Shown: positions 36,001-44,792 of the stretch, piece by piece
Layout: every line of letters starts with the position of its first letter
How positions within the stretch are numbered: the stretch's first letter is position 1
From: Saezia sanguinis
GTDB taxonomy: Bacteria > Pseudomonadota > Gammaproteobacteria > Burkholderiales > Burkholderiaceae_C
NCBI RefSeq assembly: GCF_003991585.1
Contig: NZ_PQSP01000003.1
Span: 1-64,000, forward strand
Direction of reading: 5' to 3'
DNA length: 64,000 nt
Notes under the pieces: model-generated
Told to the model about the DNA's origin: nothing
The model's input: the letters and a program-made list of their open reading frames with translations, nothing else
Database searches by the model: none
Made by a program: the position numbers and the translations under genes

Positions 36001-37915
36001 TAGCATCCAGGCTGCCGCCAATCGCCATGTCCCCGGCACTGAACAGGACAGCACCGTTGAGGTTCCTCAGTGTGCCTGCCCCAATATCCATACGTTCACG
36101 TGCAGCGATGACTGCTGACGTGCCCTGACCACTGGTCGTTTCGTCCAGGTTGGTGAGGGTATTAGCCTGCAAGCCGATGTGGTTGCCGTAGATACGCCCG
36201 CTGCCCAGGTTGGTGAGTGCGTCCGCAGTGATATAGGTGAGGATGCCGTCTATCAGGCCCCTGTTGGTGAATGTATTGGCAACTGTGATCTGGTTGGTGC
36301 CTGCGCTGATTTCGCCACCGGACAGGTTGTCGATGTTGTGCGCGGTGATGCTGGCGGTGTTGCCAGTGAGTATGTCTCCGGCATTGGTCAAGGTGCCGTC
36401 CACGTTCAAGGTGAGGTTGCCATCGGCAATGATCTGGTTACCGGCCTCAGCGGTGTAGTCGCCTTGTATGGCAATGTCGGCATTGGCTTCGGTGAGGATT
36501 TGTCCGGCCCCGGTGAGGTTGTCGGTGGTGATGCCCAGGTCCCCGCCGCTGATGATGACGCCAGCGCTGTTGTCAATGCGATCTGCCGTGATAGAGAGGT
36601 TATTACCGGCGTGGATGGTAGCGCTGGTATTGGCAAGGGTTCCAGCCTGCACGGTGCTGTTACCGCCACTGAGTATCTGGCCCTGGTTGGTAAGAGTCTG
36701 TCGTACTGTGGCGTTGAGCTGGCTTTCGGTATTAAAGGTGCCATCCGTTGCCATACCGGCGGCGATGAGTCCATTTGCGCTGTTCTGAATGTTTTGCGCA
36801 TTCAGGCTGACATTGCCAAGAGCCGCTAAAGTGCCCTGGTTATCAAGCTGGCCGTTGCTGTTAAGTACCAGTTGCCCCTGGGTATAGAGGCTCCCGGTGT
36901 TGCTGATACCGCTGGCCGCCGCCACCTGGATGCCGCTGCTGGCGGCAACCGTATGACTGCTGTTGATGGTGCCGCTGTTGACAAGCATACCATCGGCGGT
37001 GACCGTAACCTGACCAGCTTGTGCGCCGATGTGCCCGGCGTTCCTCACCCCAACACCATGCTCGGTGCCGATCAAATAGATCTTGTTCGCATACATGCCG
37101 CCAAGACTGGCGACATCAATAGCGTACAGTGGTTTGCCGTTGGTATCTTCCACCGTGAGTTGCATTGGGGTGCCGTCCGGTGCAAAGCTGCCGGTGCCCG
37201 CAGCGATGGTCAAGTCATTGGCCCAGAGTCCCGAATTGATTTCAACTGCACGCGAGATGATGCGGGTGTAGTCAGCAGTAGAGGTGTCCAGCCCCGCTCC
37301 GTTGATGGCAATTCTGCCCCCTCCCAACGCTGCAACACGGTAGCTTTCCAGATTGCCGCTGTTGTTAAAGACGGGCGTGCCGGTGGTGAGCGTCACACCT
37401 GCGGCGTTGATGAAGCCTGCACCATCGACCGAGATGCCAGCCGGGTTGGCAATGATGACTTCGGCCCGCTGCCCGCCAACTTCGATGTAGCCTTGCAGCA
37501 ATGAGGGGTTACCAGAGGTGACTTCGTTCAAGATGACACGCGCTGCACCATAGGATAAGTTCGGATTTCCCGGAACCCACCCGCCCAACTGCGTCTGGGC
37601 GTTGACAGTGCTGTTGTTGAGAATAACGCCCTGGCGCTGGACATTGAACTGGTGATACTGGTTACGACTCACACCCGAGCTGCTGGGCGCAGTGATGTTA
37701 ACAACTGGCACGCCATTTCCGGCACTACCCATCCCCGGACGGTATTGCCCGGCATTCGGGTCAGGCACCACCTGGGCAAAAGCAGCGCTCAAAGGCGTGA
37801 GAGCAACAGCGACTGACAAGGCCAGACAGCCTAATTGTCTAAGAGGGTGGCTTTTGCTGTGCTTATGTTGCCGGAAATGATTAGCCTTAAAGTATGATCC
37901 TGCCCAATATTTCAT
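30023..37915 (-). CDS. CdiA-like two-partner-secretion exoprotein with polymorphic toxin C-terminus, about 2630 aa
   Basis: I favour the ATG at 37915, which opens a 47-residue extended signal peptide (MKYWAGSYFK..., cleavage after SAAFA). The frame is open to an ATG at 38170, whose ribosome site is too close to be used well. The TPS domain follows (NGVPVVNITAPSSSGVSRNQY, then IIANPAGISVDGAGFINA). Then come filamentous-haemagglutinin repeats, a glycine/serine-rich part, and a pretoxin-like helical region. The last 120 or so residues (GHLEGIDFSKAV, GNYFANSGTPAEMLGINPSGRVP, IIDTWTIPGKPF) resemble polymorphic toxin type 46. With the Tsi6-like gene next door, an NAD(P)-degrading Tse6-like activity is plausible. 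No VENN motif and no cdiB are visible. Confidence 0.85.
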   Translation of the reverse strand: MKYWAGSYFKANHFRQHKHSKSHPLRQLGCLALSVAVALTPLSAAFAQVVPDPNAGQYRPGMGSAGNGVPVVNITAPSSSGVSRNQYHQFNVQRQGVILNNSTVNAQTQLGGWVPGNPNLSYGAARVILNEVTSGNPSLLQGYIEVGGQRAEVIIANPAGISVDGAGFINAAGVTLTTGTPVFNNSGNLESYRVAALGGGRIAINGAGLDTSTADYTRIISRAVEINSGLWANDLTIAAGTGSFAPDGTPMQLTVEDTNGKPLYAIDVASLGGMYANKIYLIGTEHGVGVRNAGHIGAQAGQVTVTADGMLVNSGTINSSHTVAASSGIQVAAASGISNTGSLYTQGQLVLNSNGQLDNQGTLAALGNVSLNAQNIQNSANGLIAAGMATDGTFNTESQLNATVRQTLTNQGQILSGGNSTVQAGTLANTSATIHAGNNLSITADRIDNSAGVIISGGDLGITTDNLTGAGQILTEANADIAIQGDYTAEAGNQIIADGNLTLNVDGTLTNAGDILTGNTASITAHNIDNLSGGEISAGTNQITVANTFTNRGLIDGILTYITADALTNLGSGRIYGNHIGLQANTLTNLDETTSGQGTSAVIAARERMDIGAGTLRNLNGAVLFSAGDMAIGGSLDANHIAQGSADLVYNDGAVIETLGDMQITAGSIENRNTAFASQMSAEQKVGAVLTFILGNGDRYGFDEILIYDSADRSLKAITADDLANYTSAQILSKLVSDFGGTDTRYTLVLPSSQYPLDIFGPANGMDYAPTVAAYVPERYDMENITTIPEQINYDYDSPYWALFGVQAPDAPMPEHPGFICAQGHPCDAGQQRQYNAYLAELQPWKDRNLAQYQQLNAELQDYMQNGFNTTSEFYVEGYDILGSHSVVTASNPGQISAGGSMLLDGNLVNDKSRITAGSTIVTTGNVETIDAKSQDTTRHHGFSSYSYIRQSNGGDDERRWNHTPLDVTLPVTETTLVVATPQPNTTPQGSGTQVGTVQLPGGDLIHAARPNIRIPASSLYQINPGSNKNYLIEADPRFASYGTWLTSDYMLSALGLDPAATQKRLGDGFYEQQLIREQIGQLTGYRYLAGYLSDEAQYQALMNAGVEFAQTYNLTVGVALTAEQMAQLTGDIVWLVSAEVTLPDGTTETVLVPQLYTRASTAMITAGGSLISANNVYITGQDGNPVTLNNNATIAGREGLFVDVAYLQNKVGQLHGGDVVLRSATDIDNIGGAISGDNSITLAAARDINIISTTADGKDAMGRVHGVSNVASVYLSGREVLTSGQPADIDPPPEEQPAAYSAQSSRASTNTTTDITTDTTTDTATDTATDTSTTEPSGSNRGQILLSAGRDINLRAGYIGNDATVSTTAEGETQTATRGGVTTLAAGRNIDIGTVDTEQSHLTLFDAKNWRNDENRLEAGSQIQGTGDINLIAGDTLHTRASGIQSDTGTINAIADTIHIEAGDSYHSDGFSVTRNVTGGLSSGTQHNIDIYSQNDQVGSTLSAEQINLQSRSDTTIQASSVVATNDVNLISEAGNINIIAGTANSHEYHYEHTTETGVLSSNVSSFTVGSQQTTTTQTIDEQRAVGSTVGSLQGNVNILAQQGTYNQVGSDVIARQGDINVVAQDINVVEARQTRREENTYKSSQSSVSIGLSSSLMSTAQFAQNMAETADRTDDSRMQALAGGAVAFNAYNTMGGIQDVMRESINGEPQKPDASLSISYGSSKAESYSLQNDNTAKGSTMSAGGNINLVATGRPTNNGTAEQTDQHPTYSGGNILIQGSDINADGNITLLANNQIDIRAASNTSTEYSENSSSSWSAGVSYGMGGWGGSASASQSSGSGYGTQQSWTASHVSAGDTLTVISGGDTNIIGSQIAGNTVKADIGGNLNIETLQDSSFNTSHSSSSSISASTQQGQNAGGSIGGGKSSASGAYISAQEYAGIMAGDGGFDITVAGNTDLKGAIIASTQAAVDDNKNTLTTGSLTTSDLINASSYDAKGNSISAGMQGGMHENGTFNGTPSGNMMGYTSDSGSNSSITVAGISTGNITITNEDEQLRRTGQTAEEAIAAINDSVRTGQSVNGIEKNWDIDQLMSNMEAGGEITAAFGQQAAMGVGRFAENMLREADALKAQARRLDDADPEKARLLAQAQDIEANWGEGGAYRVLAHTVVGGLTGDWSGAAGAGSSALMADQLNTITADLPPGVREAVGAGLASGLGYLTGGEGGASTAFNQDTNNRQLHRQERDLIRELAREKATNEQGELDQNQYAYWLGIYEMAGRQLVSDQGGQENLEYFALLEYALSLDITRPTDGQHQASVQRTYDNFAYALQSLQDSPYYNQPIQTGSGNTFTWDGVTQTYFNATSEQKANEMVGWLPGNNGHIDPLFEDRRNDYVKVLTTPYGSVESVYPEAYLIGAGGLLQSIGKSTLNSLLSTTGSRTLGEWIIAYEIKAGAGAYAGNTGLLWSLSSGSTKWGISASNTHGRVVENVNKSYIERGFSNIEQLYRYELAYNFYRQAGFNTDRILGHLEGIDFSKAVISTELQPGSLYVQYTQNGRIGNYFANSGTPAEMLGINPSGRVPFSFTPSQPISALQSTAAKIIDTWTIPGKPFSAQGGGVQFFVPNNSLFLKVPNK

Positions 37916-38200
37916 AGGGAAACTGCTTTCTTTTTTGTTTCTTCCCGGCTTGCCCCTGCCGGCAGAGTGATCCTGCCTGGCACCACTCAGTTGACGTTGT
38001 AATATAAAACGATCTCGTGACAGGCTTCCAATAGCCGATAAAATCGCTGGCCTTACCAGATTAAAACCAACCAGCCCGTGTTTCCATAAAAAAGAACCCT
38101 GTCCGCCAATCGGCGAAGCAGGGCTACAGGTCATCTCGGTACAGCTTAATCCGGTTACTTCATCACTCATCCCTCTTCACCTGTTAAAACCTATCAAGTT

Positions 38201-38500
38201 TCAGCGTCTGGTTTTTTTGAGAATTTTTTCTGTTTCATCCATAATCTCACCGGAGCGCATCTCCAGCCCTTTAGCCAGTTTGATGATCACGGTGATCATG
38301 GGCGTCAATTCTCCCCGCTCAATTCTCCCGATATGGCTGCGTGCCAGCGTTGACAAATCCGCTAGGGCTTCCTGTGAAATCCCCCTTGTCAACCGCAATT
38401 GACGCACCGCGATTCCAAATGCTTGTGCGACTTCAGGATCGTGCGTTTTTATCCCTTTCGGTCTTCCCTGTACCAGTGGCTTGATCAAATGCTGCTTCAT
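38201..38500 (-). CDS. XRE-family HTH regulator upstream of CdiA-like gene, 99 aa
   Basis: A Cro/CI-type HTH (GISQEALADLSTLARSHIGRIERGELTPMITVIIKLAKGLEM) follows a basic GRPKGIKTHDP lead. It ends in MDETEKILKKTRR. It is a paralogue of 21304-21609. It is followed, with no other gene between, by the CdiA-like gene on the same strand, so it may regulate it or share its transcript. The upstream hairpin repeat is a candidate operator. Confidence 0.82.
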   Translation of the reverse strand: MKQHLIKPLVQGRPKGIKTHDPEVAQAFGIAVRQLRLTRGISQEALADLSTLARSHIGRIERGELTPMITVIIKLAKGLEMRSGEIMDETEKILKKTRR

Positions 38501-38623
38501 CCAGCAAGCATCTGATATTTATATTACATATTCTACACATACCTATGTACAAAATCGATGTGCCTGACAAATTTTAGGGGTTTATAAAGTTAAACAACCA
38601 GATCGAAAGCCTCCCAAGGCAAA

Positions 38624-38674
38624 GCCTTTTAAAGATAGAAAGCCATTGCTTCAGCAATGGCTCCCGTTACCCTT
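38624..38674. repeat. Hairpin repeat upstream of HTH gene, copy 2
   Basis: About 44 of 51 positions match 21804-21854, with AGCCATTGC/GCAATGGCT as a near-perfect inverted repeat. It lies 124 bp upstream of the HTH start. The rest of 38501-38800 holds no gene. Confidence 0.6.
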
Positions 38675-38800
38675 TGGCCCCCTTATAATTAACCTTTTGT
38701 GTTTTATCGCTTTACGCCTTTTGAGGCCATTTGCAGCCTCTCATCACCTACCAAGTACAAAAAACAAAACTTACTCTCTGGCATATCAGTATTGCAGTGC

Positions 38801-38828
38801 TGCACAAACGGTCACCATACGGTCACCA
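38801..38828 (+). repeat. 28-bp end repeat with tandem CGGTCACC boxes, right copy
   Basis: Exact match to 10385-10412 in the same orientation, 13 bp before the right attachment repeat. Together the two copies mark both inner ends of the island and are the best candidates for integrase arm sites (inference). Confidence 0.6.
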
Positions 38829-38854
38829 AAAAGCAGTTTTACCAGAAACGGCAA

Positions 38855-38879
38855 AGGCCAGTCATTGCTGAACTGGCCT
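38855..38879 (-). terminator. Hairpin downstream of tRNA-Pro
   Basis: AGGCCAGT...ACTGGCCT is an inverted repeat of 8-9 bp lying 17 bp past the tRNA CCA end. The T-run is short, so termination may be partial or the hairpin may guide 3' processing. A copy lies in the left attachment repeat. Confidence 0.5.
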
Positions 38880-38895
38880 AAGTATTTGAATTTAT

Positions 38896-38973
<78 letters not shown>

Positions 38974-39021
38974 CGTGAATTTGGTATTCTAATTCAAAAT
39001 GGATCGCGTGTCACGCAGTAG

Positions 39022-39549
39022 TTACTCGTCATTCAGTATTTTTTGGATTGCGAGCAATTCTTCACGCACCACTTTCCAGTCCATCGCAGGCCATGGAGTA
39101 TCCGTTTTATGCAACTGTGGCTCCATGGAAACAGGTACATCATTTTGATGGTTAAAAGCATCGGATTCATCTTGCCGAGAAGAGGGGAACTGGCTGTCGA
39201 GTTCCGCAAAGCTTACGGCAATTTCTTCTTCATCTGCTGTTTTTTGAATGGCAGGAGATTCTGAATCGGTATTTAAGTTTTTATCGGATGAAGCATGTCC
39301 GCCAGTTAGCTGTTGCCTGGCCCCACTGATGGTAAACCCCTGCTCATACAAAAGGTTGCGTATCCGCCTGATCAACAGTACTTCATGATGCTGATAGTAG
39401 CGGCGGTTTCCTCGCCGCTTGATGGGTTTAAGCTGCGTAAACTCCTGCTCCCAGTACCGCAGTACGTGCGGTTTGACGCCACACAGTTCGCTGACTTCAC
39501 CAATGGTGAAATAGCGCTTGGCAGGTATGGGTGGCAATACAGATGTCAT
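39022..39549 (-). CDS. MerR-family regulator, 175 aa
   Basis: A MerR DNA-binding domain lies at the N-terminus (RYFTIGEVSELCGVKPHVLRYWEQEFTQLKPIKRRGNRRYYQHHEVLLIRRIRNLL). Then come an acidic, poorly conserved middle part and a short helical end (MDWKVVREELLAIQKIL). It lies directly before tRNA-Pro and after ihfA, the standard order in Burkholderiales. No metal-binding cysteines of classical MerR sensors are present, so its ligand is unknown. Confidence 0.9.
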   Translation of the reverse strand: MTSVLPPIPAKRYFTIGEVSELCGVKPHVLRYWEQEFTQLKPIKRRGNRRYYQHHEVLLIRRIRNLLYEQGFTISGARQQLTGGHASSDKNLNTDSESPAIQKTADEEEIAVSFAELDSQFPSSRQDESDAFNHQNDVPVSMEPQLHKTDTPWPAMDWKVVREELLAIQKILNDE

Positions 39550-39767
39550 GAAAGGCAGCCGAATAAATGTGTTTCGATTCGCCTTAAGGGCAATTGTTCA
39601 AATCATCAACCACTATAAAAGCGGTATTTCAGCCATTTGCCATGAAGTGCTTATTTGAAAAGTATTCAACAAGCACATACACAACCCGACATTTTTGTAC
39701 GATCGCCCCCCGCGATTCCTCAAGAGTAGATATTACTACAAATTAACGAAGCAAGTAATTGAAGTTA

Positions 39768-40118
39768 TTATGATTGCTCGTCGCCTGTGGCGATTTTCTG
39801 CTCTTGAACACTGCTTTTGAGCTTATTGCTGGCATGAAAGGTCACGACCCGGCGGGCTTTGATTGGCACTTCCTCGCCTGTACGCGGATTGCGCCCTGGA
39901 CGGGATGCCTTGGAACGAACCTGGTAGTTGCCAAAGCTGGAAAGCTTGACTTCTTCCCCACGCACCAGGCTTTGGGTGATCTGGTCAAAGAATGCTTCCA
40001 CAATGTCTTTGGCCTCGCGCTTGCTTAGGCCTATACGCTCGAACAGAAGTTCCGCCATGTCTGCCTTGGTCATGGTCGGCGTTTCGATTGTGGTCAAGTC
40101 AAATAAGCTGTTTTCCAT
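39768..40118 (-). CDS. ihfA: Integration host factor subunit alpha, 116 aa
   Basis: A DNA-bending HU/IHF fold. [29 protein letters not shown] is the dimerisation helix pair, and the beta-arm carries [24 protein letters not shown] with the key proline. A 15-residue N-terminal extension is usual in this order. AAGGAAG precedes the ATG. It follows pheT as in most proteobacteria. IHF is also needed by many tyrosine integrases, so it may serve the island. Confidence 0.96.
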   Translation of the reverse strand: MENSLFDLTTIETPTMTKADMAELLFERIGLSKREAKDIVEAFFDQITQSLVRGEEVKLSSFGNYQVRSKASRPGRNPRTGEEVPIKARRVVTFHASNKLKSSVQEQKIATGDEQS

Positions 40119-40165
40119 GACTCGCTTCCTTCGTACTGTACCTAGATCTTGCCTAGTATCTGTTT

Positions 40166-42607
40166 TTATCCGCGCAATTTGGCATTATAAGCTTTTCCGG
40201 CAGCCTGAACCAATGTCGCAACGACTTCACTGATGCGCTCATCGGTTAATGTTGCAAGCTCGTCAACAAGTTCCAGCCGGAAAGCCATGCTTTTATATCC
40301 TGCAGGCACGTCAGATACAGCGCCCTCTTTAGGGCGATATACGTCAAACAGCGTAATTTGTTTGAGTATGCCATCTTTGCTGACAGATTGCTGCATCACA
40401 TCAACCAGCTGTGCATATGTCACACTCTCGGCAACAACCAACGCCACATCGCGTAATACAGCGGGAAAGCGTGACACAGGCATATACCCGGGTAACTGAG
40501 TGTGCTGCAACGCGCTGAACTGCAGTTCAAACATCACCGGGGCGTGCGATAAATCATATTTCTGTCGCCATTTGGGATGCAACTCTCCCACCACGCCAAC
40601 CACATGTTTGTTCAACACAACATGGGCACAACGCCCAGGATGCAGCATCGGATGGGATGCAGGCACAAACTGCACCTGCTGGGGCAAAAATAGTGCTTCA
40701 ACATCCCCTTTGGCATCATAAAAGTCTGATGCCCCTGGCCTATCGCCCCATTGCACCGGCTTTTTATCACCATAGATCAGCCCGGCTACGTAACGGGGCT
40801 GGGCAATGCCTTTTACAGTGGTATCGGTATTTTCAACTGCGGCATCACGAATAAAAACATGACTCAGTTCAAAAACTTGTACCCGCTGCGTATGCCGGCC
40901 TACATTCTGTCTCAGCACATTCAACAGACTTGGCAGCAAGCTTGAACGCATCACTTCCAGTTCGCTGGCAATCGGATTGAGCACTTCTATCGGTGTGGCA
41001 TTGTCCACCAGTTCGTTTTCCCATTGACGCGGCACAAAGCTGAAATTGATGGTTTCCAGGTAACCGAGTTCAGCCAGTTTATGACGAACCTGCATCGGGG
41101 TACGTTGCATCTCAGAGCTGGTGCGTGCAAAGATTGGTGCCACTGGTGCTGTCACCGGCAATCCATCATAGCCAATAAAGCGAGCCACCTCTTCTATCAG
41201 GTCCGCCTCTACTTCAATATCAAACCGCCAGCTGGGAGGGGTCACCGTTATTTGTTTATCCCCTTGGGTTAAGGGAAAATGCATGCGCTCAAAAACACTG
41301 ACACATTGTTCCTGTGTCACTGGTACGCCGATGATCTTGCTGGCCCGATCAACCCGTAATGTCACAGAACTGCGTTGTGGCATGTTGGGCTGAACATCGG
41401 TAATGACGCCACAGCGTGTTTCAGGCGTACCGCAAATGCTCAGGATCAATGCCGTAATGTATTCAATGTGGTCAATGGTTGAAGCGGGATCAACACCGCG
41501 TTCAAAACGATAGCCGGCATCGGTTGCAAAATTAAAGCGACGTGAACGCCCTGCTACGGCTTCAGGCCACCAGAAAGCTGCCTCGATATAGATGTTGCGC
41601 GTGGTATCAGCAACTGCCGATGCATCCCCCCCCATGATCCCTGCCAGACTTTCCACCCCTTGGCTATCAGCAATGACGCCGACCTGTTCATCCAGCGTGA
41701 CGGTATTGCCATTGAGCAGCTTCAATGTTTCGCCTGTTTGCGCCCAGCGAACCTGCAAGTCACCATGAATTTTGTCTGCATCAAAAATATGGCTTGGCCG
41801 GCCCAGCTCAAACATGACATAGTTGGAGATATCCACCAGTGCAGAAACCGAGCGCTGTCCGCAACGCTCCAGACGTTTGACGATCCATTCAGGCGTTGCC
41901 ACTTGTGTATTCAGGTTTTGCATCAACCGGCCTGAAAACCTGCCGCACAGATCAGGGGCCTGAACATCTACAGGCAGTACAGCATCTGTTGTAACCTGTT
42001 GTGCAGGGAACTGCAGTGTTTTCAACGGTGCACCCGTCAGCGCCGACACTTCACGGGCCACACCATATACGCTGTTACAGTGCCCCAGATTAGGCGTGAG
42101 CTTCAGCTCAAAAATCACGTCATCCAAGTCCAGCACTTCGCGGATATTTTTTCCGATCGACGCATCAGAGGCAAGCTCCAGCAGTCCACCATGGTCTTCA
42201 GAAATGCCCAACTCGCGCGCCGAACACAGCATGCCATAGCTTTCCACACCACGCAATTTACCGACTTTAATTTTGAATGGCTTGCCATCCTTGCTGTCTG
42301 CCGGTGGCGGCAGTTCTGCACCCACAGTTGCCACAGGCACACGAATACCCACCCTTGCGTTAGGTGCGCCGCATACAATATTGAGCAATTTTTCTGCGCC
42401 AATATCCACCTGGCAAACACGCAGGCGGTCTGCATCAGGGTGTTGCACAGCCTCTTTGATTTCGCCCACGACAATACCTGTAAAAGCAGGTGCAGCAGGC
42501 CTCATCTCTTCCACTTCCAGCCCGGCCATGGTCAGTACATTGGCCAACTGCTCGGTGTTCAGATCAGGGTTACAGTATTCGCGCAACCAGGATTCAGGAA
42601 ATTGCAT
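40166..42607 (-). CDS. pheT: Phenylalanine-tRNA ligase beta subunit, 813 aa
   Basis: It shows the full domain order: an N-terminal tRNA-binding fold ([21 protein letters not shown]), the B3/B4 editing domain, the B5 part and catalytic-like core ([17 protein letters not shown]), and a C-terminal anticodon-binding FDX-ACB domain ([18 protein letters not shown]). Length is normal. It lies 61 bp after pheS and forms the alpha2-beta2 enzyme with it. Confidence 0.97.
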   Translation of the reverse strand: MQFPESWLREYCNPDLNTEQLANVLTMAGLEVEEMRPAAPAFTGIVVGEIKEAVQHPDADRLRVCQVDIGAEKLLNIVCGAPNARVGIRVPVATVGAELPPPADSKDGKPFKIKVGKLRGVESYGMLCSARELGISEDHGGLLELASDASIGKNIREVLDLDDVIFELKLTPNLGHCNSVYGVAREVSALTGAPLKTLQFPAQQVTTDAVLPVDVQAPDLCGRFSGRLMQNLNTQVATPEWIVKRLERCGQRSVSALVDISNYVMFELGRPSHIFDADKIHGDLQVRWAQTGETLKLLNGNTVTLDEQVGVIADSQGVESLAGIMGGDASAVADTTRNIYIEAAFWWPEAVAGRSRRFNFATDAGYRFERGVDPASTIDHIEYITALILSICGTPETRCGVITDVQPNMPQRSSVTLRVDRASKIIGVPVTQEQCVSVFERMHFPLTQGDKQITVTPPSWRFDIEVEADLIEEVARFIGYDGLPVTAPVAPIFARTSSEMQRTPMQVRHKLAELGYLETINFSFVPRQWENELVDNATPIEVLNPIASELEVMRSSLLPSLLNVLRQNVGRHTQRVQVFELSHVFIRDAAVENTDTTVKGIAQPRYVAGLIYGDKKPVQWGDRPGASDFYDAKGDVEALFLPQQVQFVPASHPMLHPGRCAHVVLNKHVVGVVGELHPKWRQKYDLSHAPVMFELQFSALQHTQLPGYMPVSRFPAVLRDVALVVAESVTYAQLVDVMQQSVSKDGILKQITLFDVYRPKEGAVSDVPAGYKSMAFRLELVDELATLTDERISEVVATLVQAAGKAYNAKLRG

Positions 42608-42668
42608 GGTATGTTTCTCTCGTACTATTCAATCGTTCACGTAACAAAATTCGGCAGTTTTTTATGGC

Positions 42669-43706
42669 TTAACTGAACTGCGACAAAAAGCGCACGTCGC
42701 CATCAAAGAACAGGCGCAAATCATTCACGCCATAGCGCAGCATCGCCAGACGGTCGATACCAGAGCCAAACGCAAAGCCGATATAGTGCTCCGGGTCCAA
42801 GCCCATATTGCTGACCACATTCGGATGCACTTGCCCCATGCCCGAAATTTCCAGCCAGCGCCCCCGCAACGGTCCGGTGTTGAACATCATATCCATTTCG
42901 GCACTGGGTTCAGTAAACGGAAAATAACTCGGCCTGAAACGGATATGCATGTCTTCCGTCTCAAAGAACTGATGCAGAAAATTAATATACACCGCCTTCA
43001 GATCCTTGAAGCTGACCTGCGTGCCAATCCATAAGCCCTCAAACTGGTGAAACATCGGCGAATGCGTGGCATCGCTATCCACCCGGTAAGTACGTCCAGG
43101 CACAATCACACGGATATCGGGCATGGTCTGCCCGGCATCTATCAGCGATTTGTATTTTTTGACATGCTGCACCGCGTAGCGAATCTGCATCGGGCTGGTA
43201 TGGGTACGCAGCACATAACCCTGCTCGACATAAAACGTATCGTGCATGGAACGCGCCGGATGGTTTTCCGGCATATTCAGCGCGGCAAAATTGAACCAGT
43301 CCGATTCAATTTCAGGGCCATCGCCCACGTCAAACCCCATAGAGGCAAAGATTTTTTCAATGCGCTCCTGCGCACGAATCACCGGGTGTAATCCACCCTG
43401 GCTGCGTGAGCGTCCGGGCAAGGTCACATCCAGCGCCTCGGCCTGCAACTGTTGCGCCAGTTCAGCATCGGCCAACGCCTGGCGGCGGCTGGTCAATGCC
43501 GCTTCTATCGCCTGCTTGGCCTGGTTAATCACAGCACCCTGCTTCTTTTTTTCTTCTACCGGCAGGCTGGCCAGTTGTTTCATCTGCTCAGTAATCCGCC
43601 CGGCTTTGCCCAGGTATTTGGCTTTGGCATTTTCAAGCTCTGCGGCCGTATGGGCGTTTTCAAAATCGGACTGGGCTGACGCCACCAGTTGTTGCAGTGT
43701 ATCCAT
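42669..43706 (-). CDS. pheS: Phenylalanine-tRNA ligase alpha subunit, 345 aa
   Basis: A coiled-coil N-terminus precedes a class II synthetase core. Motif 2 is seen around [22 protein letters not shown]. Motif 3 is [25 protein letters not shown]. Normal length. It follows rplT with a 180-bp gap containing a strong hairpin that may attenuate pheST. Confidence 0.97.
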   Translation of the reverse strand: MDTLQQLVASAQSDFENAHTAAELENAKAKYLGKAGRITEQMKQLASLPVEEKKKQGAVINQAKQAIEAALTSRRQALADAELAQQLQAEALDVTLPGRSRSQGGLHPVIRAQERIEKIFASMGFDVGDGPEIESDWFNFAALNMPENHPARSMHDTFYVEQGYVLRTHTSPMQIRYAVQHVKKYKSLIDAGQTMPDIRVIVPGRTYRVDSDATHSPMFHQFEGLWIGTQVSFKDLKAVYINFLHQFFETEDMHIRFRPSYFPFTEPSAEMDMMFNTGPLRGRWLEISGMGQVHPNVVSNMGLDPEHYIGFAFGSGIDRLAMLRYGVNDLRLFFDGDVRFLSQFS

Positions 43707-43756
43707 ATCAATCTGTGTATTCTGTTACAAACTTTTGCCAAGCACCAAAATGACAA

Positions 43757-43781
43757 AGGCCGAAGCTTGTCACTTCGGCCT
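43757..43781 (-). terminator. Hairpin between rplT and pheS (terminator or attenuator)
   Basis: AGGCCGAAG/CTTCGGCCT form a perfect 9-bp stem with a 7-nt loop, 51 bp before the pheS ATG. A T-rich run (TTGTCATTTT) follows on the minus strand. It may end the rplT message or work as a pheST attenuator. A 10-codon frame with a single Phe codon precedes it, so Phe-peptide control is not convincing. Confidence 0.55.
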
Positions 43782-43888
43782 GAAGAGCCAGGTTCTCCTT
43801 TACAGAAAACCTGCCCTGTTTCGTTTACGCATCTATGCAATGCCAGATAAAAAAATACAGTTCAGTGCATAAAGCGTCACGGCTGAAA

Positions 43889-44248
43889 TCAGGCCGCCAG
43901 CTTTGCTTTCACCTGTTCCACAATGCTGGCAAACGCTGCCTGGTCATGGATAGCCATGTCAGCCAGCACCTTGCGGTCAATTTCAATGCCAGCCAGTTCC
44001 AGCCCGGCAATAAAGCGGCTGTATGTGAGGCCCAGTTCACGGGTTGCCGCATTGATACGGGCAATCCACAACTGGCGGAATTCACGTTTTTTGGCACGGC
44101 GGTCACGGTAGGCGTATTGGCCTGCCTTCATCACTGCCTGTTTGGCAATACGGTATACATTACCACGGCGACCACGGTAGCCTTTGGCTTGATCTAAAAC
44201 TTTTTTGTGCCGTGCATGTGCGGTCACACCACGTTTAACGCGAGGCAT
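43889..44248 (-). CDS. rplT: 50S ribosomal protein L20, 119 aa
   Basis: A very basic protein with the family signature [30 protein letters not shown] and [14 protein letters not shown]. Standard length. It follows rpmI by 48 bp in the usual operon order. Confidence 0.97.
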   Translation of the reverse strand: MPRVKRGVTAHARHKKVLDQAKGYRGRRGNVYRIAKQAVMKAGQYAYRDRRAKKREFRQLWIARINAATRELGLTYSRFIAGLELAGIEIDRKVLADMAIHDQAAFASIVEQVKAKLAA

Positions 44249-44296
44249 ATTATTCTCCTAAATCCGGTAAATCAAAAACGACAACAGACTGCGAAA

Positions 44297-44500
44297 TCAC
44301 AGGCCGGCAAATGGCATCATTTGTGCCATATGGCCCAGATTGCTGTCATGGACATTCACAGCGCCACGCAGGTGACGTTTGTTCTTTGTCGTCTTCTTTG
44401 TCAGGATATGGCGCTTGAAAGCCTGGCCGCGTTTAACGGTGCCACCTGGACGAACACGAAAGCGCTTGGCAGCACTTTTCTTGGTTTTCATTTTGGGCAT
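44297..44500 (-). CDS. rpmI: 50S ribosomal protein L35, 67 aa
   Basis: The start is set at [14 protein letters not shown] (44500), the universal L35 start; a longer upstream frame is not coding. The middle reads [27 protein letters not shown]. It lies between infC and rplT as usual. Confidence 0.97.
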   Translation of the reverse strand: MPKMKTKKSAAKRFRVRPGGTVKRGQAFKRHILTKKTTKNKRHLRGAVNVHDSNLGHMAQMMPFAGL

Positions 44501-44730
44501 GACTGCTCCTTTGTTTTTGTCACTCTCAGGCGCTGCAAACTGCTTGCAGACTTCCCGGGCCCAGAGCGCTCGGACTGTTTGAAGCACAGCTTCGAAACAG
44601 TGAAACGCGTATTCTACTACAAAAATGGCAATGTAGTCCAGAGCAGATATGAGGCAGGCCTTTACAGGGAACAACACCGTACCTCTGGACGCACAATTTA
44701 AAACTGCAGAGTATGTCGCCTGTTTTAAAC

Positions 44731-44758
44731 AAAAAGGCAGCCTGCCTGGCTGCCTTTT
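44731..44758 (-). terminator. Intrinsic terminator after infC
   Basis: GGCAGCC/GGCTGCC with a 5-nt loop, then five T on the minus strand, 35-60 bp past the infC stop. It separates infC from rpmI, so rpmI-rplT probably also has its own promoter in the 230 bp that follow. Confidence 0.8.
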
Positions 44759-44792
44759 GATTCATGGGGTGCAGGGTTGCACACCAAAACTT

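Noticed and set aside
34895..36118. A 407-codon plus-strand frame opposite the CdiA-like gene, with others at 30980-31969 and 33011-33763
   Set aside because: They lie fully antisense to a repetitive GC-rich coding sequence with regular codon bias, have no domain, and no ribosome site; they are shadows.
37916..38170. N-terminal extension of the CdiA-like protein from the ATG at 38170
   Set aside because: It would put 85 polar residues before a proper long signal peptide, and its ribosome site is almost in contact with the ATG; the start at 37915 fits export better.
38855..38879. Small RNA between the CdiA locus and tRNA-Pro
   Set aside because: The hairpin is explained as tRNA terminator/attachment repeat and no promoter could be argued.
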